Below, piece after piece: positions 27,397 to 36,038 of a DNA stretch of 64,000 nucleotides; the stretch's first letter is position 1; each line of letters opens with the position of its first letter. The stretch covers positions 3,645,501 through 3,709,500 of the forward strand of contig CP031585.1 of assembly GCA_003217735.2 (NCBI GenBank). Reading direction: 5' to 3'. Under the pieces are notes generated by a model, which saw only the letters and a program-made list of their open reading frames with translations, was not told the DNA's origin and ran no database searches. The translations under genes and the position numbers were made by a program. The stretch comes from Marinibacterium anthonyi. Lineage in GTDB: Bacteria > Pseudomonadota > Alphaproteobacteria > Rhodobacterales > Rhodobacteraceae.

Positions 27397-28509
27397 TCAG
27401 GCCGGAAAGACAAAGCATTTCTCGCGCGGGATCGTCAGCCACATCGGCTTGCCCGGCTTGGGCAGGAACACCGCCGGAACCGTCGCCTTCAGCACCGACG
27501 CATCGTGATCCATGCGGAATTCCACCAGGCTTTCGTGCCCCATGAAACGCGACCGTTCCACAACGCCCCGCGCGGCTACCCCGTGCTGCGAGGTCGGCAG
27601 CGGCCCCTTGCCTGCCCGGTCGAAATCGATCCGCACGTGCTGCGGACGGAACACGATGTCGACGACCGTGCCGTCGGGCTGGCCCGGCGCAAGGAAGCTG
27701 CCAAAGACGGTTTCGGCCAGCGCGCCGTTCACCTCGGCCGTGATCACATTGGTGTCCGAGAAAAAGGACACCGCCGCCTTGTCGGCCGGGCGGGTATAGA
27801 CGTTGTAGGGCGCGCCCATCTGCACGATCCGGCCATTGCGCATCAGCGCGATCTCGTCGGCCATGCGCATCGCTTCTTCGGGTTCGTGCGTGACCAGCAG
27901 AACGGCGGCATCCTCGGCCTTCAGCAGATCCAGCGTGTCGTCCCGGATCCCGTCGCGCAGGCGGTTGTCCAGGCCGGAAAAGGGTTCGTCCATCAGCATC
28001 ACCCGCGGCCGCGGCGCAAGCGCGCGCGCCAGCGCGACCCGCTGCTGTTCGCCGCCCGAAAGTTCGTGCGGATACCCGTCGATGAAGCGCAGCAAATCCA
28101 CGCGGTCCAGCAGTTCCGCCACCCGCGCGCGCTTTTCCTCGCGCGTGCCGGCGCGCAGTCCGAAGGCCACGTTGTCGGCGACGCTCAGGTGCGGAAACAG
28201 CGCGAAATCCTGGAACATCAGCCCGATACCCCGCCGTTCGGGCGGCAGGTTGCGCCCCGGCCCGCTGATCAGATGACCATCCAGCAGGATCTCCCCCTGC
28301 TCCTGACATTCCACGCCGGCGATGATCCGCAAAGTCGTCGACTTGCCGCAGCCAGACGGCCCCAGAAGGCAGGTCACCTGCCCGGGCTGGATCGACAGGG
28401 ACACGTCATCCACCACCGCGCGCCCGTTGTAACGGCGCATGAGATTGCGGATCTCAAGCCGGGCAACCGGCGCGTCGGGAAGGTGGGTGGCTGTTTGCTG
28501 GGGCGTCAC
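27397..28509 (-). CDS. ABC transporter ATP-binding protein (FbpC/PotA type)
   Basis: A 370-residue importer ATPase. Walker A is GPSGCGKST, the signature is LSGGEQQRVALARA, Walker B is VMLMDEPFSGLD, and the switch histidine is in LVTHEPEEA. A C-terminal TOBE-like regulatory domain (VFRPQHVRIDF) follows. This is the layout of iron(III), polyamine or sulfate importers. No permease or binding-protein genes are near, so the substrate is unknown. I take GTG 28509 as start because the protein before it looks non-coding; ATG 28587 is in frame. Confidence 0.82.
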   Translation of the reverse strand: MTPQQTATHLPDAPVARLEIRNLMRRYNGRAVVDDVSLSIQPGQVTCLLGPSGCGKSTTLRIIAGVECQEQGEILLDGHLISGPGRNLPPERRGIGLMFQDFALFPHLSVADNVAFGLRAGTREEKRARVAELLDRVDLLRFIDGYPHELSGGEQQRVALARALAPRPRVMLMDEPFSGLDNRLRDGIRDDTLDLLKAEDAAVLLVTHEPEEAMRMADEIALMRNGRIVQMGAPYNVYTRPADKAAVSFFSDTNVITAEVNGALAETVFGSFLAPGQPDGTVVDIVFRPQHVRIDFDRAGKGPLPTSQHGVAARGVVERSRFMGHESLVEFRMDHDASVLKATVPAVFLPKPGKPMWLTIPREKCFVFPA

Positions 28510-28596
28510 GCCATGTCTCGCAGTGATTTCTGACCGAAGGGATCGGGTTTGTTTCGGATAACAACGCCTTGATCTCGTGGCAAGCATACGCCGCCG

Positions 28597-29718
28597 CTAC
28601 TGTGCCAGCAGGTCGAATTCGGCCTCGGCCAGGATGCGCCCGTTGACCTGAAGCGAGATCCTGTGGCGCCCGGGATACAGCCGATAGGTGGTGGCGTCCC
28701 CCTTCAGGTGATGGCGTTTGGCAACAGTGGTGGGCGCTCCTGCCATCAGTCGCAGCTTCTTCAGCTTGTGGACCTTGGGCGCCAACTGCCCGTTCGACCG
28801 GGTCCGCCAGAAGATGTAATCGACCAGCGCGCCGGCATCGGCAGAGCCTTCCAGCGTGGCCCGGATCTCGATCGTGTCGCCGATCCGCGCGGTGGCCGGG
28901 ATGTGGAAATCGGCGAGCGTGATCCGCGCCTGTGGATCGAAGCCGACAAGCGCCAGGGCCCGAGGATCGCCCGCCTTGACCAGACCCCGCAGCGCGTGGG
29001 AGGTCATCCAGCCCAGTTCCTTCGGTACCTGCCGGGCCTCGGCCCGCCAGGCGTCGATCCGGTCCAGGGCCATCGCGGCATCGATCTTGGTCACGTCGTT
29101 GAGGTGATTGGCGACCGACCGGGTGACATAGCGCGTGGGATCCGCGTGCAGCCGGTCCAGCAGCGGCAGCGCACGATCGGGCGGCAGGCCGATGGACTGC
29201 GCCCAGGGCAGTTTCGGGCGCGTGCCCTCGCTGACCAGCCGGCGCACGTGGTAGTTCGGGTGACCGGCCCAATGCTCCATCCGCGCCAACACCTTGTCGG
29301 GCCAACGGATCAGGAATGCACGGATCGACATCTCCATCGAAAACCGCTGGGTGATCTCTTCAAGCAGATCCAGCGAGAGGTCGGGCTGATCCTCAAGCCC
29401 CAGCGCCACCACCACCTCGCCCAGGGGCGCGATGATGAAGCGGCCGAAATCGTCGTCGGTCCTGGTGGGATCCAGCGGCGGCGGCAGGGCCGCGCGCAGG
29501 ATCGGCGCCGCTTCGGGCAAGCCTGGCGGGAGCCCGGCACACAGGCATTCGGCAATCCAGGCGATCCGGGCCTTCAGCTCAAGCTCTGGCAGACGGTCCA
29601 TGACACGGGTCGCGAACTGATGCCCGTCAAAGTCCCCCGTCCCAGCGAACAGCCCGGCCAGGTAGCCGACGCTGTCCGCATTGAAAAGTTCGTCCTTGAG
29701 AGAGGATCCTGACGCCAT
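28597..29718 (-). CDS. AlkC-like DNA alkylation repair protein
   Basis: A 373-residue all-helical protein with HEAT-like repeats over about residues 1-270 (ISLHADPTRYVTRSVANHLND-like helices; HPNYHVRRLVSEGTRPKLPW is a family hallmark) and a C-terminal beta-rich Ig-like domain. That arrangement is AlkC rather than AlkD. Family members are monofunctional glycosylases for alkylated bases. The stop-to-start gap to the upstream SDR gene is 3 bases, so they are probably co-transcribed. Confidence 0.78.
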   Translation of the reverse strand: MASGSSLKDELFNADSVGYLAGLFAGTGDFDGHQFATRVMDRLPELELKARIAWIAECLCAGLPPGLPEAAPILRAALPPPLDPTRTDDDFGRFIIAPLGEVVVALGLEDQPDLSLDLLEEITQRFSMEMSIRAFLIRWPDKVLARMEHWAGHPNYHVRRLVSEGTRPKLPWAQSIGLPPDRALPLLDRLHADPTRYVTRSVANHLNDVTKIDAAMALDRIDAWRAEARQVPKELGWMTSHALRGLVKAGDPRALALVGFDPQARITLADFHIPATARIGDTIEIRATLEGSADAGALVDYIFWRTRSNGQLAPKVHKLKKLRLMAGAPTTVAKRHHLKGDATTYRLYPGRHRISLQVNGRILAEAEFDLLAQ

Positions 29719-29721
29719 GAC

Positions 29722-30501
29722 TTACATCGTCAGATTGTTAAGCCCGCCGTCCAGCAGGATATTCTGCCCAACGATGAAGCCCGCATGCTGCGAACAGAGA
29801 AAGGCACAGGTCTGGCCGAACTCTTCCTTCGTGCCGATCCGGCCGGCGGGAATGGAAGCGCTGCGTTGGGCCTGAACCTCTTCAAGCGACTTGCCGGTCT
29901 GCTTCATGATCCCGGCATCCGTCGTCTTGATCCGGTCGGTGTCATGCACGCCCGGCAGCAGGTTGTTGATGGTCACCCCATGCCTGGCCACCTGCCGTGC
30001 GGTGCCGGCCACGTAGCCCGTCAGCCCGGTGCGGGCGGCATTCGACAGGCCCAGCGTCGCAATGGGCGCGCGCACCGATTGCGAGGTGATGTTGACCACC
30101 CGCCCCCAGCCGCGGTCGATCATGCCCGGCAGAACCGCCTTCATCAGCGCGATGGGCGTCAGCATGTTGGCATCCAGCGCCTTGATGAAATCCTCGCGGT
30201 CCCAGTCGGTCCACATGCCCGGCGGCGGCCCGCCATTGTTGTTGACCAGGATGTCCGCATTCGCCCCGGCCTCCAGCACCCTGGCCTGCCCCTCGGGCGT
30301 GGTCAGGTCGCAGGCCACCGTTGTCACCGCCACACCGTAGGTGTCGCGCAGGCGCGCGGCCTCGGCTTCCAGCGTCTCGGCGCCGCGGGCGTTCATCACC
30401 AGGTCGACCCCGGCCTCGGCGAGCGCCTCGGCACAACCCAGTCCCAGACCCTTGCTTGACGCACAGACGATGGCGCGCTTGCCCCGCACTCCCAGATCCA
30501 T
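29722..30501 (-). CDS. SDR-fold protein lacking the YxxxK pair
   Basis: A 259-residue SDR-fold protein. The cofactor loop reads ASSKGLGLG, and NNNGG stands for the usual NNAG. VVNITSQSVRAP keeps the serine region, but the YxxxK motif is replaced: the aligned segment reads LGLSNAARTG, so both Tyr and Lys are absent. The C-terminal LLDGG is normal. It therefore cannot use the standard SDR proton relay. It precedes the AlkC-like gene by 3 bases. Confidence 0.8.
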   Translation of the reverse strand: MDLGVRGKRAIVCASSKGLGLGCAEALAEAGVDLVMNARGAETLEAEAARLRDTYGVAVTTVACDLTTPEGQARVLEAGANADILVNNNGGPPPGMWTDWDREDFIKALDANMLTPIALMKAVLPGMIDRGWGRVVNITSQSVRAPIATLGLSNAARTGLTGYVAGTARQVARHGVTINNLLPGVHDTDRIKTTDAGIMKQTGKSLEEVQAQRSASIPAGRIGTKEEFGQTCAFLCSQHAGFIVGQNILLDGGLNNLTM

Positions 30502-30585
30502 GGCACTCTCCGTTCCCGTTCGGTTTCAGTCAGGCCCTTGCCGTAACACTTCGTGACCGCGACATGCCAGCAAATCAACGTGTCG

Positions 30586-30614
30586 TTGACCCGCCAATGC
30601 CACACTCCTAGGCT
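30586..30614 (+). promoter_or_regulatory. candidate promoter of the Hint-domain gene
   Basis: TTGACC at 30586-30591 and TAGGCT at 30609-30614 have an ideal 17-bp spacer, 59 bases before the ATG, in the divergent gap with the SDR gene. Confidence 0.45.
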
Positions 30615-30673
30615 TACATGCCCGCTGTCTCAGCCCGTTTTCAACACGTATTGCATCCGCCCATGACCCAACC

Positions 30674-31687
30674 ATGACCCGCGCCTCCGGACAAAGCATC
30701 GCCCAAAGTATCCTAGTCTATCTCGCTGACACGTTCCGCGTGTCGCTGGGGGCGAACCTAGGTGATCCGGTGTCGATCCTGGACGAAGTGACGCTGGATG
30801 ACATCTATGAACTGACGGCTGGGGCAGAGCCCCTGCGCCTGGCGATCCATGCCGGGGATGACGGCTATTTCATTGCGGACGCCGGCGACACGGGCCGCGC
30901 CGGCGCCCGGCTGCACCTGGATTGCGCCTTGCAGTTCATGTCGCCCGACGGCGCCACCACCGACGCGCTGATCCTGGTCGAAGTCGATGACGGCGGCCAC
31001 CTGGAACAGGTCTATCTGCTGCCGCTTGCCCCCCTGGCCACACGCACCGGCTATACCCTGATCGGCGCCGACCGGGAGGATGCCCAGGCCAAGTTCGCCC
31101 AGATCGCCTGTGTTTCCTTCACCCGGGGCACGCTGATCACCATGGCGACCGGCGCCCAGGTCCCGGTGGAAGACATCCGGCCCGGCGACCGCGTGCTGAC
31201 CCGCGACGATGGCGCGTGCGAGGTGCGGTGGGTCGGCCAGACCACCCTGCGCGCCGTGGGGGATTTCGCGCCGATCGTGGTGACCAGGGGCACGCTGAAC
31301 AACGCCAACGACCTGGTGGTCAGCCCCGATCACCGGCTGTTCATCTACCAGCGCACCGACCGGATCGGCGCCGGACGGGCGGATCTGCTGGTTCCGGCCC
31401 GCCACCTGGTCAACGATGACACGATCTATATCCGCACCGGCGGCTTCATCGACTACTTCCAGATCCTGTTTGACAGCCATCACATCCTTTACGCCGAAGG
31501 CATCGCCGCGGAATCCACCCTGATCACCCCGCGCACCCGGCCCGCCCTGCCCGCCGACATGGCCGACGCCTTGCAAGGTCTGCTGCCGCGCAACGACGAC
31601 CGGGCACAGCACGGGCTGGACGTGCAGAAGGCCTTGCTGGACCGCCCCGACGCGATCGAGCTTCTGCGTCGCGCGTCGACACGCTAG
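30674..31687 (+). CDS. Hint (hedgehog/intein) domain protein
   Basis: A 337-residue protein with an N-terminal beta-rich domain (about residues 10-135) and a Hint_2-type domain from about 145 to 285. Motifs are FTRGTLI, VPVEDIRPGDRVLTRDDG, NDLVVSPDHRLF and LFDSHHILYAEGIAAES. Where many bacterial Hint domains start with Cys (CFTPGT), this one has S148, with C146 two residues earlier. Such proteins in Rhodobacterales are thought to be exported or self-processed; no signal peptide is seen. Its position between two directions suggests it is monocistronic. Confidence 0.82.
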   Translation: MTRASGQSIAQSILVYLADTFRVSLGANLGDPVSILDEVTLDDIYELTAGAEPLRLAIHAGDDGYFIADAGDTGRAGARLHLDCALQFMSPDGATTDALILVEVDDGGHLEQVYLLPLAPLATRTGYTLIGADREDAQAKFAQIACVSFTRGTLITMATGAQVPVEDIRPGDRVLTRDDGACEVRWVGQTTLRAVGDFAPIVVTRGTLNNANDLVVSPDHRLFIYQRTDRIGAGRADLLVPARHLVNDDTIYIRTGGFIDYFQILFDSHHILYAEGIAAESTLITPRTRPALPADMADALQGLLPRNDDRAQHGLDVQKALLDRPDAIELLRRASTR

Positions 31688-31727
31688 GATTCTTGCGCCC
31701 GTCCCCGGCGCCAATTATAGCGCGATC

Positions 31728-33335
31728 ATGTTGGACACCCATTCAAACCGCCCCGCATTGCCGCCCGAGATCGCGCGGCGCCGGACCTTTGCCATCATCT
31801 CGCACCCCGATGCGGGCAAGACGACTCTGACCGAGAAGTTCCTGCTGTACGGTGGCGCGATCCAGATGGCCGGACAGGTGCGCGCCAAGGGCGAGGCGCG
31901 GCGGACGCGGTCGGACTTCATGCAGATGGAAAAGGACCGGGGCATCTCGGTCTCGGCCTCGGCGATGTCCTTCGATTACGGCAAGTTCCGGTTCAACCTG
32001 GTCGACACGCCGGGCCACAGCGATTTCTCGGAAGACACCTATCGCACGCTGACGGCGGTCGATGCGGCGATCATGGTGATCGACGGGGCCAAGGGTGTCG
32101 AAAGCCAGACCCGCAAATTGTTCGAAGTCTGCCGCTTGCGCGACCTCCCGATATTGACATTTTGCAACAAAATGGATCGGGAAAGCCGCGATGTTTTCGA
32201 GATTATTGACGAAATCCAGGAAAACCTTGCGATCGACGTAACACCTGCCTCCTGGCCGATTGGCCAGGGTCGCGACTTTGTCGGCTGCTACGATATCCTG
32301 CGGGACCGGCTGGAATTGATGGACCGGGCCGACCGCAACAAGGTGGCGGAAAGCATCGCGATTGAGGGGCTGGACGACCCGAAGCTGGCGCAGCACGTGC
32401 CGGCGCATCTTCTGGACCAGCTCAAGGAAGAACTTGAGATGGCGCGCGAGCTTTTGCCGCCGCTGGACCCGCAGGCCCTGCTGGACGGGACGCTGACACC
32501 GATCTGGTTCGGCTCGGCGATCAATTCCTTCGGGGTCAAGGAATTGATGGACGGCATCGGCGCCTATGGGCCGCAGCCGCAGATCCAATCGGCGCAACCA
32601 AGGAAGATTGCGCCCGAAGAAACAAAGGTTTCCGGCTTTGTCTTCAAGGTGCAGGCGAACATGGATCCCAAGCACCGGGACCGCGTGGCCTTTGTCAGGA
32701 TGGCGTCAGGACATTTCAAGCGCGGGATGAAACTGCTGCATGTACGGTCCAGGAAACCGATGGCCATTTCCAACCCCGTGCTGTTCCTGGCCTCTGACCG
32801 CGAACTGGCCGAAGAGGCCTGGGCCGGCGACATCATCGGCATCCCGAACCATGGCCAATTGCGCATCGGCGACACCCTGACCGAGGGCGAGGCGCTGAAG
32901 GTCACCGGCATCCCGTCCTTTGCGCCGGAACTGCTGCAGACCGTGCGCGCGGGCGATCCGATGAAGGCCAAGCACCTGGAAAAGGCGCTGATGCAGTTTG
33001 CCGAAGAAGGCGCGGCCAAGGTTTTCAAGCCCATGATCGGGTCCGGTTTCATCGTCGGCGTCGTGGGGCAGTTGCAGTTCGAAGTGCTCGCCAGCCGAAT
33101 CGAACTGGAATACGGGCTGCCGGTCCGTTTCGATGCCTCGCAATTCACCTCGGCCCGCTGGGTCAGTGGCGACAAGCTGGCGGTGGACAAGTTCGTCAAC
33201 GCCAACAAGCAGCACATCAGCACCGACAATGACGGCGACATCGTCTATCTGACCCGGCTTCAGTGGGACATCGACCGGATCGAACGCGACTATCCGGACG
33301 TCAAGCTGACCGCCACCAAAGAGATGATGGTCTGA
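31728..33335 (+). CDS. prfC: peptide chain release factor 3
   Basis: A 535-residue translational GTPase RF3, which recycles RF1 and RF2 after termination. G1 is SHPDAGKTT, G2/switch I lies near RRTRSDFMQMEKDRGIS, G3 is DTPGHSDFSEDTYR and G4 is NKMD. The C-terminal domain has the RF3-specific VGQLQFEVLASRIE. The length is typical. A glycosyltransferase gene follows after 4 bases. Confidence 0.96.
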   Translation: MLDTHSNRPALPPEIARRRTFAIISHPDAGKTTLTEKFLLYGGAIQMAGQVRAKGEARRTRSDFMQMEKDRGISVSASAMSFDYGKFRFNLVDTPGHSDFSEDTYRTLTAVDAAIMVIDGAKGVESQTRKLFEVCRLRDLPILTFCNKMDRESRDVFEIIDEIQENLAIDVTPASWPIGQGRDFVGCYDILRDRLELMDRADRNKVAESIAIEGLDDPKLAQHVPAHLLDQLKEELEMARELLPPLDPQALLDGTLTPIWFGSAINSFGVKELMDGIGAYGPQPQIQSAQPRKIAPEETKVSGFVFKVQANMDPKHRDRVAFVRMASGHFKRGMKLLHVRSRKPMAISNPVLFLASDRELAEEAWAGDIIGIPNHGQLRIGDTLTEGEALKVTGIPSFAPELLQTVRAGDPMKAKHLEKALMQFAEEGAAKVFKPMIGSGFIVGVVGQLQFEVLASRIELEYGLPVRFDASQFTSARWVSGDKLAVDKFVNANKQHISTDNDGDIVYLTRLQWDIDRIERDYPDVKLTATKEMMV

Positions 33336-33339
33336 CGCC

Positions 33340-34284
33340 ATGGACGGGCCCCTGCCACGCTGGGGCCTGTCCTCGACCATCAAGGCCCCCCTGCAGGAGA
33401 TCCTGGGCTTTGCCGCCTGGCACCTCGACCGGGGGGCGCACCGGCTTTACATCTATCTTGATGACCCCGAAAGCGACGCCTTCGACATCCTCAAGGCGCA
33501 TCCCCGCATAAGGGTGAAACGCTGCAATACGGTCTGGTGGCGCAATCACGGCGGCAAACGGCCCGAAAAGCACCAGGTCCGCCAGACGATCAACGCCACC
33601 CACGCCTATGCAAGGAAGGCCGAGGTCGACTGGCTGATCCACATGGATGTCGACGAATTCCTCTGGCCGGAGACGACAATTGCCGAAACGCTGGCCAAAC
33701 TGCCCCCTGACATTATGACAGCACGTGTCAGACCGTCCGAGGCGCTGGCCGGCACGGGGAAATCCTACAAGGCCTTCATCCCGACAAGCCCCGATCGCCA
33801 GGGCATCATCGAACGGCTTTACCCCACGTTCGGCCTGCATCTGCGCGGTGGGTTCGTCAGTCACACCGCCGGCAAGGTGTTCGTGCGCACCGGGCTGGAG
33901 GGCATCAAGATCCGCATCCACAACGCGTTTCGCGGCCAGGAAATGAACCCGGGCGAAACCGAAACCGACCACATCGCCCTGCTGCATTGCCACGCCCGGG
34001 ACTGGGACGACTGGCTGGCCCATTACCGGTACCGTCTGCAATTCGGGTCCTACCGGTCGGACCTGGGCGCCCTGCGCCCGCCGGAAAAGGGCGGCATGAA
34101 CCTGCATGACCTGTTCCGCTGGCTGGAAGCCGAGGAAGGCGAAAACGGACTGCGCCTGTTCTATGACGAAGTCCTGTCCGATGCCGCCGGCCTTCCTGAC
34201 CGGCTGCGCGCCGAAGGGCTGCTGCGGCGCCATGAGCTGGATATCACCGGGACAATCCGAAAACATTTCCCGGAAATGCCGTGA
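33340..34284 (+). CDS. GT-A glycosyltransferase (Glyco_tranf_2_4 type)
   Basis: A 314-residue relative of the glycosyltransferases at 1915-6999. DVDEF near residues 102-106 is the metal site. The N-terminal strand reads WGLSSTIKAPLQEILGFAAWH in place of the usual VxNEG motif, so the donor-binding loop is divergent. It sits 4 bases after prfC without a strong ribosome site of its own, which suggests coupling. Donor and acceptor are unknown. Confidence 0.75.
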   Translation: MDGPLPRWGLSSTIKAPLQEILGFAAWHLDRGAHRLYIYLDDPESDAFDILKAHPRIRVKRCNTVWWRNHGGKRPEKHQVRQTINATHAYARKAEVDWLIHMDVDEFLWPETTIAETLAKLPPDIMTARVRPSEALAGTGKSYKAFIPTSPDRQGIIERLYPTFGLHLRGGFVSHTAGKVFVRTGLEGIKIRIHNAFRGQEMNPGETETDHIALLHCHARDWDDWLAHYRYRLQFGSYRSDLGALRPPEKGGMNLHDLFRWLEAEEGENGLRLFYDEVLSDAAGLPDRLRAEGLLRRHELDITGTIRKHFPEMP

Positions 34285-34330
34285 AAATAGATACAATTCG
34301 ACAAAATTGCCGCTCTGGACCGCCAGCCGT

Positions 34331-34359
34331 TTGACCGACGAGCAAAAAATTGCTAAGCG
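34331..34359 (+). promoter_or_regulatory. candidate promoter of the DEAD-box helicase
   Basis: TTGACC at 34331-34336 and TAAGCG at 34354-34359 with a 17-bp spacer. The resulting leader would be about 90 bases. Long leaders are common for cold-inducible helicases, but no cold box is evident. Confidence 0.4.
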
Positions 34360-34457
34360 CCCGCCACGGGCCTTGCGTCCGTCGTGCGTCTCCATCCGGG
34401 TGACGCGCAACCTTGATGTGCGGGCCAAGTCAGTGTCCGCAACCAATTCGGACACAT

Positions 34458-35960
34458 ATGACCAAGTTTTCTGATCTGAATCTGAACCCGAAAGTCCTGA
34501 AGGCCATCGCCGAAGCAGGATATGAAACCCCGACACCGATCCAGGCCGGCGCCATTCCGCCCGCGCTGGAAGGCCGCGACGTTCTGGGAATCGCCCAGAC
34601 CGGCACCGGCAAGACCGCCAGCTTCGTGCTGCCGATGATCACGCAACTGGCGCGCGGCCGGGCCCGCGCCCGGATGCCGCGCAGCCTGGTGCTGTGCCCG
34701 ACGCGTGAACTGGCGGCCCAGGTGGCGGAAAACTTCGATGTCTATTCCAAGCACCTCAAGCTTACCAAGGCCCTGCTGATCGGCGGCGTGTCCTTCAAGG
34801 AGCAGGAGCAGCTGATCGACCGTGGCGTCGACGTGCTGATCGCGACCCCCGGCCGCCTGCTGGATCACTTCGAACGCGGCAAGCTGCTGCTGACCGGCGT
34901 GCAGATCATGGTGGTGGACGAAGCCGACCGGATGCTTGACATGGGCTTCATTCCCGACATCGAACGCATCTTCTCGCTGACGCCGTTCACCCGCCAGACC
35001 CTGTTCTTCTCGGCCACCATGGCGCCGGAAATCGAACGGATCACCAACACCTTCCTGTCGAACCCCGACCGGATCGAAGTGGCCCGCCAGGCGACCACGT
35101 CCGAAACGATCACGCAGGGCGTGGTGATGTTCAAGGCCTCGCGCAAGGACCGCGAAGCCAGCGAAAAGCGCAACCTGCTGCGGGCGCTGATCGATGCCGA
35201 AGGTGACAAGTGCACCAATGCGATCATCTTCTGCAACCGCAAGTCGGACGTGGATATCGTTGCGAAATCGCTGAAGAAATACGGCTACGACGCCGCCGCG
35301 ATCCATGGCGACCTTGAGCAGAGCCAGCGGATGAAGACCCTGGACCTGTTCCGCGACAAGACCCTGCGATTCCTGATCGCGTCGGACGTGGCCGCGCGGG
35401 GGCTCGACATTCCGTCGGTCAGCCACGTGTTCAACTTCGATGTGCCGACCCATTCCGAAGACTACGTGCACCGCATTGGCCGGACCGGGCGTGCGGGCCG
35501 TGACGGCAAGGCCGTGATGATCTGTTCGACCCGGGACGAAAAGTACCTCGACCAGATCGAAAAGCTTGTCCAGAAAGAGATTCCGCGCATCGACAACCCG
35601 CTGAAATCCGCGCCTGAACCGGTTGAAGCCGTGGCTGACGTCGAAGACGCCAAACCGACCAGGACAAGGTCCTCGCGGTCGCGGTCCGGATCGTCTTCCA
35701 GGTCTTCCGCGTCCACGTCTTCCGCGCCCGCGTCCTCGGCCGCGCCGACGACTGTTGCGTCGCCCTCGACGCCATCGTCCAACCCTTCGACCCCGGCCGC
35801 TTCCTCGTCTTCCTCCGGCTCCTCGTCTTCGTCCTCCCGCTCGAAAAGCGGCCGGTCGGGCCGTGGCCGCGACGACCAGCACCACGGCAAGGTGGTTGGC
35901 ATGGGCGACCACCTGCCCAGCTTCATCGCCATGAGTTTCGAGGAACGCCGGGCCAGCTGA
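34458..35960 (+). CDS. DEAD-box RNA helicase (RhlE-like)
   Basis: A 500-residue ATP-dependent RNA helicase. Motif Q is GYETPTPIQ, motif I is AQTGTGKTASF, Ia is PTRELAAQ, II is VVDEADRMLDMGF, III is SAT, and VI is HRIGRTGRAGRDG. The motor ends near residue 385. The tail of about 100 residues is a Ser/Arg/Pro low-complexity region, then RGRDDQHHGKVVGMGDHLPSF. RhlE and related enzymes act in ribosome assembly and mRNA turnover. It converges on the RNase J gene across a shared terminator. ATG 34458 is the start; an upstream frame is not used. Confidence 0.92.
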   Translation: MTKFSDLNLNPKVLKAIAEAGYETPTPIQAGAIPPALEGRDVLGIAQTGTGKTASFVLPMITQLARGRARARMPRSLVLCPTRELAAQVAENFDVYSKHLKLTKALLIGGVSFKEQEQLIDRGVDVLIATPGRLLDHFERGKLLLTGVQIMVVDEADRMLDMGFIPDIERIFSLTPFTRQTLFFSATMAPEIERITNTFLSNPDRIEVARQATTSETITQGVVMFKASRKDREASEKRNLLRALIDAEGDKCTNAIIFCNRKSDVDIVAKSLKKYGYDAAAIHGDLEQSQRMKTLDLFRDKTLRFLIASDVAARGLDIPSVSHVFNFDVPTHSEDYVHRIGRTGRAGRDGKAVMICSTRDEKYLDQIEKLVQKEIPRIDNPLKSAPEPVEAVADVEDAKPTRTRSSRSRSGSSSRSSASTSSAPASSAAPTTVASPSTPSSNPSTPAASSSSSGSSSSSSRSKSGRSGRGRDDQHHGKVVGMGDHLPSFIAMSFEERRAS

Positions 35961-35993
35961 CCCTTTCAAGCGGCGGGTCATTCCACCAGGCAC

Positions 35994-36024
35994 AAAAAAA
36001 GGCGGGGCAATGCCCCGCCTTTCT
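35994..36024. terminator. bidirectional rho-independent terminator
   Basis: GGCGGGGC at 36001-36008 pairs with GCCCCGCC at 36012-36019 around AAT. A run of seven A precedes the stem and TTTCTT follows, so it can end both the helicase transcript (plus) and the long nuo-birA-coaX-RNase J transcript (minus). Confidence 0.9.
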
Positions 36025-36038
36025 TCATTTCGGCCCGT

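Noticed and set aside
30674-31687. Hint protein considered as an intein
   Set aside because: There are no extein halves of a host protein on either side, and the domain ends within a stand-alone ORF.
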